Made by a program: the position numbers and the translations under genes. A DNA stretch of 64,000 nucleotides, from contig CP076021.1 of NCBI GenBank assembly GCA_018622495.1, positions 682,001 through 746,000 on the forward strand, read 5' to 3'. The stretch is from Mycoplasmatota bacterium (GTDB lineage: Bacteria > Bacillota_I > Bacilli_A > Acholeplasmatales > Acholeplasmataceae). Below are positions 25,805-35,950 of this stretch, piece after piece (within the stretch, counting starts at the first letter, position 1; each line of letters opens with the position of its first letter). A model generated the notes under the pieces. That model saw only the letters and a program-made list of their open reading frames with translations, ran no database searches and was not told the DNA's origin.

Positions 25805-27334
25805 TTATGAAATAATTAACGATTTTCCTGTCATTTCCTTAGGTTGCTTAACACCTAAAATATCAAGAAGTGTTGGTGCAACATCACATAATGCACCAGT
25901 GTTTACTTTAACATTAGGGTCTGTCACAATGACAGGCACTAAGTTTGTTGTATGTGCTGTATGAGGTTGTCCTGCTTCATTGACCATTTTTTCTGCGTTA
26001 CCATGATCTGCAATAATAATTGCGACACCACCAATTGATTCAATAGCTGCAACAACATCTTTTGTACATGTATCAACTGTTTCAACTGCAATTTTAGCTG
26101 CTTCGATAGAACCAGTATGACCCACCATATCAGGATTAGCAAAATTTAATATCATTGTATCAAATTTCCCTGATTTAATGGCTGCAACTGCTTTATCTCT
26201 AACTTCAAATGCACTCATTTCAGGTTGAAGATCATAAGTTGCAACTTTTGGTGATTGAACTAATATACGTTCAGCACCTTTAAATGATTTATCAATACCA
26301 CCATCAAAGAAGAATGTAACATGAGCATATTTTTCAGTTTCCGCAATTCTAAGTTGTGTTAATCCAGCATTTGCAATAACTTCACCATAAATGTTATCTA
26401 ATTTTTGTAATGGGAAAGCAATAGGTCCTTTGACAGTTGCATTATAATGCATCATTGAAACAAAGAATATATTTTTAACTGCTTTTGATGGATCAAATGA
26501 AGGTTTTCCTTCTGTGACATATGATTTTGGTCCTTCAACAGGATTAGAAAAAGCTGTAGCGATTCTAATCGCTCTATCTGGTCTAAAATTAGCAAATATA
26601 ATAGCATCATTATCTTTAATTAAACCTTTTTCATCAGCAACAAACGGCATAATAAATTCATCAGATACATTTTCATCATATGATGCTTGAATACCATCTA
26701 ATGGTGATGAGAAGTGATGACCAGAACCTAATGTCATGTTGTCATAAGCTAATTGTAGACGATCCCAGTTATTATCTCTATCCATTGCATAATAACGACC
26801 TGATACAGTAGCAACTCTTACGCCTTGATCTATTAAGTCTTTTAAGTAACCTTTTCCAGATGTTTGAGGTGTATCTCTACCATCCATAAATGCATGTAGC
26901 CATGGGTTTAACCCTTTTGATACTGCTAAATCGTTTAATGCTTTAATGTGTGTTGGATATGCATGAACACCACCGTCTGAGACTAAACCAAAGATGTGTA
27001 ATTGAGAGTTATTTTTCTTAACGTAATCTATGGCATCTAAGAAAGCTTGATTTTCAAATAAATCACCATCTTTAATAGATTTATTAATACGTGTAAGTGA
27101 TTGATAAACAACACGTCCTGCACCTAAATTTAAATGTCCAACTTCACTATTACCCATTTGGCCATCAGGAAGTCCCACATATTCCCCACTAGCTTGAAGT
27201 GTATTATTTGGATATTTTTTAAAAGCTTCATCAAGGAATGGTTTTTTAGCAAGTGACACAGAATTTGACTCACTTGCAGGTGCTAAACCATATCCATCCA
27301 TAATGATTAGCCCAGCAAATCTTTTTTTATTCAT
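25805..27334 (-). CDS. gpmI: 2,3-bisphosphoglycerate-independent phosphoglycerate mutase
   Basis: A complete 509-residue manganese-dependent mutase interconverting 3- and 2-phosphoglycerate in glycolysis. The phosphatase-like domain starts with LIIMDGYGL (metal Asp). The phosphorylated Ser is in GQMGNSEVGHLNLGAG (Ser63), with DGRDTPQTSG, FANFRPDRAIR and the C-terminal metal site IADHGNAEKM...HTAHTTN. It is monocistronic, with its own terminator. It contains an intact GCG-GAA pair in IAETEK, which shows that the NCG-Glu context is not always broken. Confidence 0.97.
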   Translation of the reverse strand: MNKKRFAGLIIMDGYGLAPASESNSVSLAKKPFLDEAFKKYPNNTLQASGEYVGLPDGQMGNSEVGHLNLGAGRVVYQSLTRINKSIKDGDLFENQAFLDAIDYVKKNNSQLHIFGLVSDGGVHAYPTHIKALNDLAVSKGLNPWLHAFMDGRDTPQTSGKGYLKDLIDQGVRVATVSGRYYAMDRDNNWDRLQLAYDNMTLGSGHHFSSPLDGIQASYDENVSDEFIMPFVADEKGLIKDNDAIIFANFRPDRAIRIATAFSNPVEGPKSYVTEGKPSFDPSKAVKNIFFVSMMHYNATVKGPIAFPLQKLDNIYGEVIANAGLTQLRIAETEKYAHVTFFFDGGIDKSFKGAERILVQSPKVATYDLQPEMSAFEVRDKAVAAIKSGKFDTMILNFANPDMVGHTGSIEAAKIAVETVDTCTKDVVAAIESIGGVAIIIADHGNAEKMVNEAGQPHTAHTTNLVPVIVTDPNVKVNTGALCDVAPTLLDILGVKQPKEMTGKSLIIS

Positions 27335-27436
27335 ATATTGATCGCTCCTTATCGTAGTTTACAAATCTATTATACTTGAAAATTGTTAACTATAAAGTTA
27401 AAGTACAAAAAAAACGTTTTCAAATTTAACAAAGTA

Positions 27437-27466
27437 TTGATTAAATAAAATAATGTGATAGAATAT
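27437..27466 (+). promoter_or_regulatory. Promoter of the FMN riboswitch-ribU unit
   Basis: TTGATT and TAGAAT with an 18-base spacer stand about 20 bases before the riboswitch. Confidence 0.5.
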
Positions 27467-27488
27467 AACTGAAAATAAATATAAAATA

Positions 27489-27604
27489 AATACTTCGGGG
27501 CAACGTGAAAATCGTGACCGGCGGTGATAGTCCGCGAGCCAATATGGCAGGAACTTGTGCAATTCAAGTACCGACAGTATAGTCTGGATGGAAGAAGTGA
27601 AATG
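27489..27604 (+). ncRNA. FMN riboswitch (RFN element)
   Basis: The conserved RFN core is easy to read: CTTCGGGGCAA, then GTGACCGGCGGTGATAGTCC, GCGAGCC, GGCAGG, CAAGTACCGACAGTATAGTC, and TGGATGGAAGAAG closing the P1 stem. It binds flavin mononucleotide and should turn off the riboflavin transporter gene 75 bases downstream when FMN is plentiful. Confidence 0.96.
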
Positions 27605-27625
27605 TCTTTTTTTGACGTTCTTTTG

Positions 27626-27652
27626 TCGCCGATGTTATTTGGTGATTTTTTT
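27626..27652 (+). terminator. Likely expression-platform terminator of the FMN riboswitch
   Basis: TCGCC and GGTGA close a small stem followed by seven T, between the aptamer and the ribU start. The stem is short, so control could also act on translation. Confidence 0.5.
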
Positions 27653-27678
27653 ATTTTATAAAAAGGAGCGTAGCAAAT

Positions 27679-28455
27679 ATGGAAAATTTGTTTCAATTTT
27701 TACAAGCAAATGATTTAATTGTTAGACTTGTACTAGCAGGTATTTTTATTCTAGGATTAGTGGCATTGGTTTATTATGCATATAAGATGGAAAATAAGAA
27801 AATGACAAATGCACAAAAGATCAAAAAAATGACATTGATTGCCATTTTATCTGCATTATCGGTTGGATTATACTTTTTCCCTAAGATAAGTATATCTGTA
27901 TTTCTTCCCTTTATGCCGGCATTTTTAGAACTTCATTTTTCTAATTTACCGATTTATGTAGGAGGATTCTTATTGGGGCCTATTTCTGGTTCGATCATTG
28001 TCGTGATTCGATTTATATCTAAATTACCAGCAAGTAGCACAATGGGTACAGGTGAACTATTAGATTTTATTATTGGATTATCAACTGTTTTAGTTTCTTC
28101 AATGATTTATGCAAAACATAAAACGAAACATTCAGCTAAAATTTCTTTATTATGGATTACGATTATATGGACTTTTGTTGCTGTATTAAGTAATTGGTTA
28201 TTTATTTTACCTTTATATATTGAACTATTTGGATTCAATGTGATATTTGGTATGTTATCAGTGATTCCAGGTATTACAACTTCAAATTACATGTTATTTT
28301 ACTTATTGATTGCCATTGTACCATTTAATATTATTTTATCAAGTATTGTCTCAACAATAACTTATTTTGTTTATAAACGTGTATCGCACATTTACCATGA
28401 TATTAGTTTTTCACATCATCCTAATGAATCTCAACAACACATTGAAAAGAAATAA
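27679..28455 (+). CDS. ribU: Riboflavin transporter, ECF S-component
   Basis: A 258-residue membrane protein. After an extra N-terminal helix and a charged stretch (about 1-50) it has the six-helix S-component fold with PKISISVFLPFMPAFLELHFSNLPIYVGGFLLGP split across helices 2-3; only this family carries the FLPxMPAFLxxxFxxLP pattern. The FMN riboswitch in front supports the riboflavin assignment. It needs the shared EcfA/EcfA'/EcfT energising module, which is not in this window. AAAAGGAG precedes the ATG. Confidence 0.93.
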   Translation: MENLFQFLQANDLIVRLVLAGIFILGLVALVYYAYKMENKKMTNAQKIKKMTLIAILSALSVGLYFFPKISISVFLPFMPAFLELHFSNLPIYVGGFLLGPISGSIIVVIRFISKLPASSTMGTGELLDFIIGLSTVLVSSMIYAKHKTKHSAKISLLWITIIWTFVAVLSNWLFILPLYIELFGFNVIFGMLSVIPGITTSNYMLFYLLIAIVPFNIILSSIVSTITYFVYKRVSHIYHDISFSHHPNESQQHIEKK

Positions 28456-28465
28456 TGTTTAGCGC

Positions 28466-28494
28466 TTTCATTTAGAGTTTATATTTTGTATAAT
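28466..28494 (+). promoter_or_regulatory. Promoter of the heliorhodopsin gene
   Basis: TTTCAT and TATAAT have a 17-base spacer. GGGAGG at 28509-28514 is the ribosome-binding site. The gene can thus be transcribed independently of ribU. Confidence 0.55.
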
Positions 28495-28519
28495 ATGTAT
28501 ATATATATGGGAGGAAATT

Positions 28520-29305
28520 ATGGAAAACGAACAAACAAAGAAATTAGTTAGATTTAATTTGATTATGGGAAGTCTTCACTTTATTCAAGGGTTAATTATG
28601 GTTTTTCTTGCAACATCAGTCATTCAGACTATTGCAGAATTTCAACCGGTCATTACTCAAAACTTTTTAAGTTTTAATACGACAACACAAAGTTTAGAAC
28701 TTGCATCAAAAGAATTGTTTACACTACCGTTTGGTATTTTAGTTGCTAGTTTCTTGTTTTTATCCGCTATTGCACATGGTATTATTGCAATCCCTAAAAA
28801 AACAAGAGAAATTTATGTAAGTGATTTACAAAAAGGCATCAATCGCTTTAGATGGTTTGAATATGCATTAAGTTCATCAGTGATGATCGTCTTAATTTCT
28901 ACATTATTTGGTATTTATGACATCGCATCATTATTGTTAATCTTTGGATTAAACTTTATTATGAATATTTTTGGTTTATATATGGAACTTATGAATCAAA
29001 ATAGCGATAAGATTAAATGGGGTTCATTTGTTTATGGATCAATTGCAGGTATTCTACCTTGGGTTGCTATATTACTTTATATGTTTGGTACTGGTAGCTT
29101 AGATATGATACCTTGGTTTGTATGGGCTATTGTCGGAACATACTTTGTTGCTTTTAATAGTTTCCCAGTGAATATGATTCTTCAATACAAAAAGGTTGGT
29201 AAATGGAAAGATTATCTATATGGTGAACGCGTATACATTATATTAAGTTTAGTAGCAAAAACTTTCTTAGCATGGCTTGTATTATTTGGAGCAATGCAAC
29301 CTTAA
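28520..29305 (+). CDS. Heliorhodopsin
   Basis: A 261-residue seven-helix protein. The last helix has the heliorhodopsin signature LYGERVYIILSLVAKTFLAW with the retinal-binding lysine at Lys247. Helix 3 carries RWFEYALSSS with the counterion Glu114. The FGLN and VNMILQYKKVGKW blocks also match the family. Heliorhodopsins have the N-terminus inside and act as light sensors or enzyme modulators rather than pumps. No retinal-synthesis gene (brp/blh, crtY) is in the window, so retinal would come from elsewhere. The neighbour is the FMN-controlled ribU; the gene has its own promoter and terminator. Confidence 0.95.
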   Translation: MENEQTKKLVRFNLIMGSLHFIQGLIMVFLATSVIQTIAEFQPVITQNFLSFNTTTQSLELASKELFTLPFGILVASFLFLSAIAHGIIAIPKKTREIYVSDLQKGINRFRWFEYALSSSVMIVLISTLFGIYDIASLLLIFGLNFIMNIFGLYMELMNQNSDKIKWGSFVYGSIAGILPWVAILLYMFGTGSLDMIPWFVWAIVGTYFVAFNSFPVNMILQYKKVGKWKDYLYGERVYIILSLVAKTFLAWLVLFGAMQP

Positions 29306-29339
29306 TATTGATGGGTTAATCATAATAAAAACAAATTCT

Positions 29340-29376
29340 AAAAGAACTTATATATTAATATAGGTTCTTTTTATTT
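29340..29376 (+). terminator. Terminator of the heliorhodopsin gene
   Basis: AAAGAACTTATAT and ATATAGGTTCTTT form a stem with one G-T pair, followed by a T run. Confidence 0.8.
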
Positions 29377-29460
29377 TGATTTTTAAACAACTTAACCATG
29401 ATAGTTAAATAAACAATCTATTTTTTGTGTTAAAGTAAACGTTTTTATTATTTGTTTTGC

Positions 29461-29489
29461 TTTAACTTTTAAATATATTCATGTATAAT
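29461..29489 (+). promoter_or_regulatory. Promoter of eno
   Basis: TTTAAC and TATAAT with a 17-base spacer. AAAGGAG precedes the ATG at 29540. Confidence 0.6.
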
Positions 29490-29491
29490 AG

Positions 29492-30835
<1,344 letters not shown>

Positions 30836-30843
30836 TACAATTT

Positions 30844-30872
30844 AAAACGCCTTGATAAAAGGCGTTTTTTTT
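30844..30872 (+). terminator. Terminator of eno
   Basis: AAAACGCC and GGCGTTTT arms with a T8 run follow the eno stop by eight bases. Confidence 0.88.
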
Positions 30873-30879
30873 GTTTTAC

Positions 30880-30908
30880 TTAACTTTATACATGAAAAGC
30901 GTTATAAT
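30880..30908 (+). promoter_or_regulatory. Promoter of the aldolase gene
   Basis: TTAACT and TATAAT with a 17-base spacer, about 33 bases before the ATG at 30942. Confidence 0.5.
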
Positions 30909-30941
30909 ATAGGTGAAAAACAAAGGAAAGAAGTGAAAATA

Positions 30942-31829
30942 ATGAACCAAGAACAAATGCTAAAAATGCGCGATGGACAAGGGTTTATTGCTGCACTAGA
31001 TCAAAGTGGGGGAAGTACACCAAAAACATTAAAAGCGTATGGTATCAATGATGATGCATATCAAAATGAAGAAGAAATGTATCAAATTATTCATCAAATG
31101 AGAACACGCGTAATCACAAGTAAAGCTTTTACAAGTGAAAAGATTTTAGGTGCTATTTTATTTGAAAATACAATGGATAGAAAAATTGAATCCAAACTTA
31201 CAGCTGATTATTTATGGGATGTTAAAAAAGTCATACCATTTTTGAAAATTGATAAAGGTTTAGCTGATTTACAAGATGGGGTTCAAATGATGAAACCTAT
31301 ATCAGGTTTAGATGGATTATTGGATAAAGCAGTAAAAAGAAATATATTTGGTACCAAAATGCGTTCTGTCATTAAAGAAGCAAACCCTGATGGCATTCAA
31401 AATATTGTTAATCAACAGTTTGAAATAGGCTTAAAAATAGCTCAAAAAGGATTAATGCCTATTATTGAACCAGAAGTTGATATACATGCTAAAGATAAAT
31501 ATGTATCTGAAAAATATTTGCGTCAATCTATTTTAGATGCTCTAATAAATTTACCAAAAGATGTAAAAGTGATGCTTAAATTGACATTACCGGATATTGC
31601 AAATTTTTATCAACCATTGATTGAAAATGAACATGTATTAAGAGTAGTTGCTTTATCAGGTGGTTATGAAAGAGAAATTGCAAACGAAAAACTTAAAGAA
31701 AACAATCAAATGATCGCAAGTTTTTCAAGAGCTTTATTACAGGATTTAAGAGATAATCAAAGCGAAAAAGTATTTAATAATAAATTAGAAAATGCAATTC
31801 ATTCAATTTACGAGGCATCATTAACCTAA
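30942..31829 (+). CDS. fda: Class I fructose-bisphosphate aldolase
   Basis: A 295-residue class I (Schiff-base) aldolase that splits fructose-1,6-bisphosphate. Family blocks are [44 protein letters not shown] and [10 protein letters not shown] with the Schiff-base lysine. ATG 30942 with GGAAAG upstream is chosen; the frame extends back to 30852, but that part lies in the promoter and eno terminator. Together with eno and gpmI this makes a small glycolytic neighbourhood, each gene with its own promoter. Confidence 0.94.
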   Translation: MNQEQMLKMRDGQGFIAALDQSGGSTPKTLKAYGINDDAYQNEEEMYQIIHQMRTRVITSKAFTSEKILGAILFENTMDRKIESKLTADYLWDVKKVIPFLKIDKGLADLQDGVQMMKPISGLDGLLDKAVKRNIFGTKMRSVIKEANPDGIQNIVNQQFEIGLKIAQKGLMPIIEPEVDIHAKDKYVSEKYLRQSILDALINLPKDVKVMLKLTLPDIANFYQPLIENEHVLRVVALSGGYEREIANEKLKENNQMIASFSRALLQDLRDNQSEKVFNNKLENAIHSIYEASLT

Positions 31830-31925
31830 TTAAATTATATGGAAAATTATGTAAAATAGATAAAATGTAATTATATTTTCATGAATTGATACACTCGTAT
31901 TGTATAATGATATGGGAGCATTTAT

Positions 31926-33068
31926 ATGAAAAAGAGACAAATTATACTTATATTAATAGGCATAATCTTTATATCGAACGCCTCATTAGTCTTTGGCTAT
32001 TGGGCGTCCGGTGTTTTAGGGAGCCAAGATATAGCTTCAGCTTATATAGAAATTGGTGATTGGAATACATCAGTTATTGAAGATGAAGAAGACCTTGTTG
32101 AGTTTTTATCGGGTGAAGGAGATCCAACTGGTGACTATGTTTTAACTGATGATATTGATTTAACTGACAATCCTGATAACGTATTTGAACCTATTGAAGA
32201 TTTTAGTGGTAATTTTGATGGTAATGGTAATACGATTACAGGTTTTGATATTATTGATGAAGAAACAGACTTTACGGGTATTTTTGTTACAAATACAGGA
32301 ACTATTTCTAATTTAGTGGTAGAAGATGTTAATATTAGTCAATATGATAATAATAATGCTAATAATCAAGATGAAGTAACCTATGTTGGTGTACTCATTG
32401 GTCAAAATGAAGGAACAGTTGAAAACGTTCAAGTGACCAGTTCTACAATTATTGCTGAAAATGATTCTTCTACAAGCTGGTTTAGTGATTCCTCTTTAGA
32501 TGTCTTTGCAGGTGGATTAGTAGGTTATAACGGTGTCAATGGTGTTATTAAAAATTCATATAGTCATGCAGATCTTTACATGGAAACTGATTTATATGCA
32601 GGATTTATTTCAACGACAACATCTAATACTTATGCAGGTGGATTAGTTGGTTATAATGAAGGAGAAATATCACAGAGTTACAATACTGGTATTGTATCAA
32701 GTGTAGTTAATGATACCTCAAGCAGTTGGGGTTCAAGTAATGCTAATAATTATGCTGGAGGAATTGTTGGATACAATACTTCAACAGGTAATGTCCATGA
32801 TGTGTTTGCAACCGGAAATATTACAATAGATAGTGATCATAGTGACTATGTAGGTTATGTTGTTGGTTATAATTTAGGTACTGTTAGTAATTTATTTAGA
32901 TTAAACACACAAACATATTCACCATCAAGTGCTACATTATTTAATAGTACAACAGCAACAACAATTTCAAATTTACAATCATCAACCTATTTGACTAATA
33001 ATCTCGGATTTGATTTTATTAATATATGGCAAGAAGTCACAAATGACTATCCAGTCATCCAAAACTAA
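31926..33068 (+). CDS. Secreted GLUG-repeat surface protein
   Basis: A 380-residue exported protein. The N-terminus (KKRQIILILIGIIF, then SNASLVFGYWASGVLGS) resembles SipW-type signal peptides. An acidic region and repeated GLUG-like units follow: GVLIGQNEGTVENV, AGGLVGYNGVNGVIKNSY, AGGLVGYNEGEISQSY and AGGIVGYNTSTGNVHDVF. Such repeats form beta-solenoid stalks in adhesins. There is no clear C-terminal anchor. It is monocistronic and ends at a strong terminator. It is probably extracellular; the partner is unknown. Confidence 0.8.
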   Translation: MKKRQIILILIGIIFISNASLVFGYWASGVLGSQDIASAYIEIGDWNTSVIEDEEDLVEFLSGEGDPTGDYVLTDDIDLTDNPDNVFEPIEDFSGNFDGNGNTITGFDIIDEETDFTGIFVTNTGTISNLVVEDVNISQYDNNNANNQDEVTYVGVLIGQNEGTVENVQVTSSTIIAENDSSTSWFSDSSLDVFAGGLVGYNGVNGVIKNSYSHADLYMETDLYAGFISTTTSNTYAGGLVGYNEGEISQSYNTGIVSSVVNDTSSSWGSSNANNYAGGIVGYNTSTGNVHDVFATGNITIDSDHSDYVGYVVGYNLGTVSNLFRLNTQTYSPSSATLFNSTTATTISNLQSSTYLTNNLGFDFINIWQEVTNDYPVIQN

Positions 33069-33072
33069 TGAT

Positions 33073-33099
33073 AAAGAAGTGGAAACACTTCTTTTTTTA
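33073..33099 (+). terminator. Terminator of the GLUG-repeat gene
   Basis: AAAGAAGTG and CACTTCTTT form a 9-base stem with a 4-base loop and a T run. Confidence 0.88.
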
Positions 33100-33138
33100 T
33101 ATTCATTTGTCGGAAAAAATGTTTATAAGTTTCAATGG

Positions 33139-33166
33139 TTGACAATTTCATTGTGTGTGATAGAAT
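33139..33166 (+). promoter_or_regulatory. Promoter of the acc-fab operon
   Basis: A consensus -35 TTGACA and a -10 TAGAAT are separated by 16 bases, about 100 bases before accB. It is the only strong promoter seen for the 9.3-kb operon. Confidence 0.75.
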
Positions 33167-33175
33167 AGTAATAGT

Positions 33176-33192
33176 ATTTTGAGATTCAAAAT
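33176..33192. promoter_or_regulatory. FabT-like operator of the acc-fab operon
   Basis: ATTTTGA-GAT-TCAAAAT is a perfect 7+7 palindrome around three bases, starting ten bases after the -10. It matches the TTTGA-N3-TCAAA core of FabT (MarR-family) sites that repress fatty-acid synthesis in streptococci and relatives. The position over the start of transcription fits repression. No fabT or fapR gene is in the window. Confidence 0.55.
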
Positions 33193-33265
33193 ATATGCTA
33201 TTCAAATAACCTTATATGAAAAATCAAAAAATCATGAATAAAAACTAACGAAAGAATATGATAAG

Positions 33266-33727
33266 ATGATAACAATTAAAGAAGTCCAAAAAATCATTAA
33301 AGATTTCGAAAAGTCGAATTTAACTGAGCTAGAACTAACGTATGAAGAAGTCCAAATTAAACTTTCAAAAAACACACATGACAGTCATCAAAAAATAGAA
33401 CAAATCACTTTAAACACTAAAGAAAATGAAGAAAACACCAATCCTGACATTAACGAAAAAAAAACAACAACAGATACTGATATAAAAATTAAATCACCAT
33501 TAGTCGGTACATTTTATCGCGCTGAATCACCTACAGAAAAACCATTTGTTGAAATTGGTCAATATGTCAAAGAAGGTGATGTTTTGTGTATTATTGAAGC
33601 TATGAAAATTATGAATGAAATTACAGCAAGCACATCTCGTAAAATAAAAAGTATTTTATTAAACGATAAAGATGTTGTTTCATTCGATCAAGTTTTAATG
33701 ACTATAGGTCAAGAAGATGAAGCGTAA
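33266..33727 (+). CDS. accB: Acetyl-CoA carboxylase biotin carboxyl carrier protein
   Basis: A 153-residue BCCP. The N-terminal segment (about 1-75) is charged and flexible. The biotinyl domain follows, with the biotin lysine Lys114 in EAMKIMNEI. It shuttles carboxylate between AccC and AccAD to make malonyl-CoA. It is the first gene of the acc-fab operon. It ends in GCG-TAA inside the start of accC (ATG 33717), so here the NCG-TAA context is a genuine stop: the same bases encode AccC residues 2-4. Confidence 0.95.
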   Translation: MITIKEVQKIIKDFEKSNLTELELTYEEVQIKLSKNTHDSHQKIEQITLNTKENEENTNPDINEKKTTTDTDIKIKSPLVGTFYRAESPTEKPFVEIGQYVKEGDVLCIIEAMKIMNEITASTSRKIKSILLNDKDVVSFDQVLMTIGQEDEA

Positions 33728-35075
33728 AATACTTATAGCGAATCGCGGTGAAATAGCAGTTAGAATTATAAGAGCAGCACGTGAATTATCAATTAAAACA
33801 GTTGCAATATATTCAACTGCAGATGCAAACAGTTTACATGTTAAACTTGCAGATGAATCTGTTTGTATTGGTCCACATGCAAGTAGTGAGAGTTATTTAA
33901 AAATGACACGTATCTTATCCGCTGCAATAGCCACTGGGTGTACTGCAATCCATCCAGGATATGGATTTCTCTCAGAAAATGCAGCTTTCGTTGAAATGGT
34001 TGAAAGTTGTGGATTAATATTTATTGGACCAGATTCGAAAACAATCAGACAAATCGGCGATAAATCATCAGCTAAAACAATTGCTAAAAGTGTACATGTA
34101 CCTGTTATTGAAGGTAGTGATGGACTTGTAGAAAATTTGGAAGATGGTTTGAAAATATCTAAAAAAATTGGATATCCAGTCATGATAAAAGCTTCAAGTG
34201 GTGGTGGAGGACGAGGTATTAGTATTGTCTATAACCCCAAAGAATTTAAAGAAGCTTTTTTTAGAACGGGTATGGAAGCAAAATCAAATTTTGGTGATGA
34301 TGCTCTATATATCGAAAAATATATAGAAGAACCTAGACATATAGAAATTCAGGTGATGTGTGATCATCAAGGACATTGTGTTCATCTATATGAACGTGAT
34401 TGCTCAATGCAAAGAAGAAATCAAAAAATGATTGAAGAATCTCCTAGTCCGTTTATAAGTGATATGTTAAGAAGAAAAATGGGACAAACAGCAGTTAAGC
34501 TTGTTAAAGCTATTCAATATAAAAATGCTGGTACGATAGAATTTTTAGTTGATAAAGAACAAAATTACTATTTCATTGAAATGAATACGAGAATTCAAGT
34601 AGAACATCCTATTACAGAAATGGTTACAGGTATTGATTTAGTTAAAGAACAAATTAAAGTTGCTTATGGTCTACCACTAAGTTTTGACCAACGAAAAATC
34701 CGCATTAAAGGACATTCAATTGAATGCAGGATAAATGCTGAAGATCCACTTAATCAATTTAGACCAACACCTGGACTTATTAAAAATATGATTGTGCCAG
34801 GTGGTTTTGGTATACGTTTAGACACACATATATATCCTTTATATGAGGTGCCACCTTTTTATGATTCATTACTTGCAAAATTAATTGTTTATGCACCAAC
34901 AAGAAAAGAAGCGATTAAAAAAATGAGAATGGCACTTGAACAATTTGTTATTGAAGGTATCAAAACAAATATTGAATTTCAATATTTGATCATGCATCAT
35001 ACTGATTATATAAAAGGTCACTATGATACAGGATTTATTTCGAAATTTCTAAAACTTGTGGAGGAAAATAAATAA
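33717..35075 (+). CDS. accC: Acetyl-CoA carboxylase biotin carboxylase subunit
   Basis: A complete 452-residue biotin carboxylase. It uses ATP and bicarbonate to carboxylate the biotin on AccB. The N-terminus is MKRKILIANRGEIAVRIIRA. The ATP-grasp domain shows KASSGGGGRGI, the catalytic ERDCSMQRRNQK, EFLVD and MNTRIQVEHPITEMVTGID. It overlaps accB by 11 bases and shares an A with the accD start. Confidence 0.98.
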   Translation: MKRKILIANRGEIAVRIIRAARELSIKTVAIYSTADANSLHVKLADESVCIGPHASSESYLKMTRILSAAIATGCTAIHPGYGFLSENAAFVEMVESCGLIFIGPDSKTIRQIGDKSSAKTIAKSVHVPVIEGSDGLVENLEDGLKISKKIGYPVMIKASSGGGGRGISIVYNPKEFKEAFFRTGMEAKSNFGDDALYIEKYIEEPRHIEIQVMCDHQGHCVHLYERDCSMQRRNQKMIEESPSPFISDMLRRKMGQTAVKLVKAIQYKNAGTIEFLVDKEQNYYFIEMNTRIQVEHPITEMVTGIDLVKEQIKVAYGLPLSFDQRKIRIKGHSIECRINAEDPLNQFRPTPGLIKNMIVPGGFGIRLDTHIYPLYEVPPFYDSLLAKLIVYAPTRKEAIKKMRMALEQFVIEGIKTNIEFQYLIMHHTDYIKGHYDTGFISKFLKLVEENK

Positions 35076-35950
35076 TGCATAATTTCCTAGATGAGAGAAA
35101 AAAGAAAATTGAAACATTTAATAAAGATATTAGAAAAAAAGAAACTATTAAAGAAACGCATGAAATACCTGATGGATTATTTATTAAATGCCAAAGTTGT
35201 CAAGAAACTATTTATAGAAAAGTATTAGTTGAACAAATGATGGTATGTCCTCATTGCAATTATCATTTTATGATTTCTGCAAGACACCGCATGCATTTAA
35301 CAGTTGATCCAGGTTCTTTTCATGAACTATATATTGATGTCAAATCGACCAATGCACTTAACATGCAAGGTTACGATGAAAAATTAGATAAAAGTAGAAA
35401 ACATACTGGTGAAGATTCTGCATTCTTATGTGGAAGAGCAACCATTGATGACATTAAGGTTAATATAGGCATTTTAGATCCTCAATTTATGATGGGATCT
35501 ATGGGGAGTGCAGTTGGCGAAAAAGTAACAAGACTTGTCGAAGATGCTATAGATGAACATAGACCATTAATTATATTTTCAGCATCGGGTGGTGCAAGAA
35601 TGCAAGAAGGCATACTTTCATTAATGCAGATGGCAAAAACAAGTGCAGCATTAAAATTACTAGATTTAAAAGGTATCTTATTTATTAGTGTTTTAACTTA
35701 TCCAACAACCGGTGGTGTTGCAGCTAGTTTTGCTTCACTAGGCGATATAATGATTGCTGAAGAAAAAGCGATGATTGGATTTGCTGGGGCTAGAGTTATT
35801 AAACAAACGATAGGACAAGATTTGCCAAAAGGTTTTCAAACTGATCAGTTTCAACTTGATCACGGACAAATTGATTTAATTGTACATCGCAAAGATATGA
35901 AAAAAATGCTTTCTAAGATCTTAGCTTTTCATGAGGAGAATAACCTATGA
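35075..35950 (+). CDS. accD: Acetyl-CoA carboxylase carboxyltransferase beta subunit
   Basis: A 291-residue beta subunit with the N-terminal four-cysteine zinc finger ([11 protein letters not shown]...CPHCNYHF, about residues 33-56) and the crotonase-like carboxyltransferase core ([25 protein letters not shown]). With AccA it moves the carboxyl group from biotin to acetyl-CoA. The start overlaps the accC stop (TAATG) and the end overlaps accA by four bases. Confidence 0.97.
   Translation: MHNFLDERKKKIETFNKDIRKKETIKETHEIPDGLFIKCQSCQETIYRKVLVEQMMVCPHCNYHFMISARHRMHLTVDPGSFHELYIDVKSTNALNMQGYDEKLDKSRKHTGEDSAFLCGRATIDDIKVNIGILDPQFMMGSMGSAVGEKVTRLVEDAIDEHRPLIIFSASGGARMQEGILSLMQMAKTSAALKLLDLKGILFISVLTYPTTGGVAASFASLGDIMIAEEKAMIGFAGARVIKQTIGQDLPKGFQTDQFQLDHGQIDLIVHRKDMKKMLSKILAFHEENNL

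Noticed and set aside
27370-27696. Minus-strand open frame across the FMN riboswitch
   Set aside because: It is antisense to a well-conserved riboswitch and has no family similarity.
32350-32850. CRISPR-like repetition in the GLUG-repeat gene
   Set aside because: The repeats are imperfect, in frame and encode GLUG units; there are no spacers of constant length and no cas genes.
33725-33727. GCG-TAA at the end of accB as another member of the NCG-stop set
   Set aside because: The biotinyl domain is complete before it, and the same bases encode the canonical start of AccC, so it is a genuine stop.
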